Shown here in pieces: positions 6,229-6,513 of a DNA stretch of 6,513 nt. The notes under the pieces are model-generated. The model was not told the origin of the DNA and made no database searches. It worked only from the letters and a program-made list of their open reading frames with translations. The DNA is from Holosporales bacterium. Lineage in GTDB: Bacteria > Pseudomonadota > Alphaproteobacteria > BNTO01. The first letter of the stretch is position 1. Each line of letters begins with the position of its first letter. The stretch lies in NCBI GenBank assembly GCA_031273545.1, contig JAISRQ010000068.1:1-6513 (forward strand). The letters run 5' to 3'. The translations under genes and the position numbers were made by a program.

Positions 6229-6366
6229 ATGATTTACAGAGTTGCTTGGATTGGGTTAGGGCTTGCAGTTACGGCTGGCGTAATGTACTTGGGCGCGGTA
6301 GGAATAACCGTGGCTAAACGTCCGGTTCAGATCGAGGTTCCAATCCAGTATTTTGTTAAGAAATAA
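6229..6366 (+). CDS. Small single-span membrane protein, unknown function
   Basis: This is a 45-codon ORF starting ATG ATT TAC AGA and ending in TAA. AAGGA (6214-6218) lies ten bases upstream of the start. The product begins MIYR, has one hydrophobic stretch rich in Gly, Ala and Val (about residues 5-29), then a basic AKR, and ends with a short tail (PVQIEVPIQYFVKK). The hydrophobic block with flanking charges is what a one-pass inner-membrane peptide would show. Two in-frame ATGs at 6199 and 6202 could extend it to 55 residues, but they have poorer ribosome binding sites. It lies 105 bases after alaS on the same strand and no terminator is visible between them, so it may be read from the alaS transcript. 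I do not recognise the family. Confidence 0.5.
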   Translation: MIYRVAWIGLGLAVTAGVMYLGAVGITVAKRPVQIEVPIQYFVKK

Positions 6367-6420
6367 TACAAACGTATCAAAGACTGAGAATCAGAAATTG
6401 AAAAATCTAAAGCGTTTATA

Positions 6421-6440
6421 GGGCGAACGAGTCCGCGCCC
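6421..6440. other. Short GC-rich hairpin in an AT-rich tail
   Basis: gggcg (6421-6425) and cgccc (6436-6440) can form a 5-bp stem with a 10-base loop, in otherwise AT-rich sequence after the small ORF. No T tract follows on the plus strand; on the minus strand TATAAA follows. It may be a weak 3'-end structure. The rest of 6367-6513 holds no gene I can support. Confidence 0.2.
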
Positions 6441-6513
6441 CTTCCAAGTTCATGAAGAATAAAGTACTTATTTAATAAAAAGTAGAAATATCGCTACTGG
6501 TATTAAATATTAA

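Noticed and set aside
6421..6440. GC hairpin as a Rho-independent terminator
   Set aside because: The stem is only five pairs with a ten-base loop, and no T tract follows on the plus strand.

Overview
The window looks like a piece of an alphaproteobacterial chromosome with moderate-to-low GC content. The evidence is the protein sequences. FtsX has the alphaproteobacterial-style coupling region (LDILRLLGAKDSYIARIFQ), SecB ends in the classic FARNIVADATRETGFPP block, and the alanyl-tRNA synthetase is full length and of bacterial type. The roomy intergenic regions, short direct repeats and loose gene clustering would fit a host-associated lineage (Holosporales or Rickettsiales-like). That placement is an inference and was not tested.

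Layout. A plus-strand hypothetical gene lies at 42-665 and carries part of a methyltransferase-like pattern. It converges on a minus-strand gene set across an AT-rich 240-base gap that holds an imperfect hairpin and short repeats. The minus-strand set reads, in transcription order, ftsX (3174-2260), secB (2171-1698) and pgpA (1614-907, with an open frame back to 1689). A 282-base divergent intergenic region (3175-3456) contains a candidate ftsX -10 box, a 26-bp tandem repeat, a candidate alaS promoter and a perfect 12-bp palindrome in the alaS leader. alaS fills 3457-6123 on the plus strand. It is followed by a 45-codon single-membrane-span ORF (6229-6366) and an AT-rich tail with no recognised gene.

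Functionally this is a housekeeping neighbourhood: envelope division and peptidoglycan-hydrolase control (FtsX), protein export (SecB), phosphatidylglycerol synthesis (PgpA) and translation (AlaRS). The three minus-strand genes are all envelope-related and may be partly co-transcribed, although the 88-bp ftsX-secB gap has its own inverted repeat. I see no mobile element, CRISPR array, tRNA, rRNA or defence system. The points most worth checking are the palindrome in the alaS leader, the roughly 60-residue insert inside PgpA, the unusual residues in the AlaRS editing site, ftsX without an adjacent ftsE, and the small membrane ORF after alaS.
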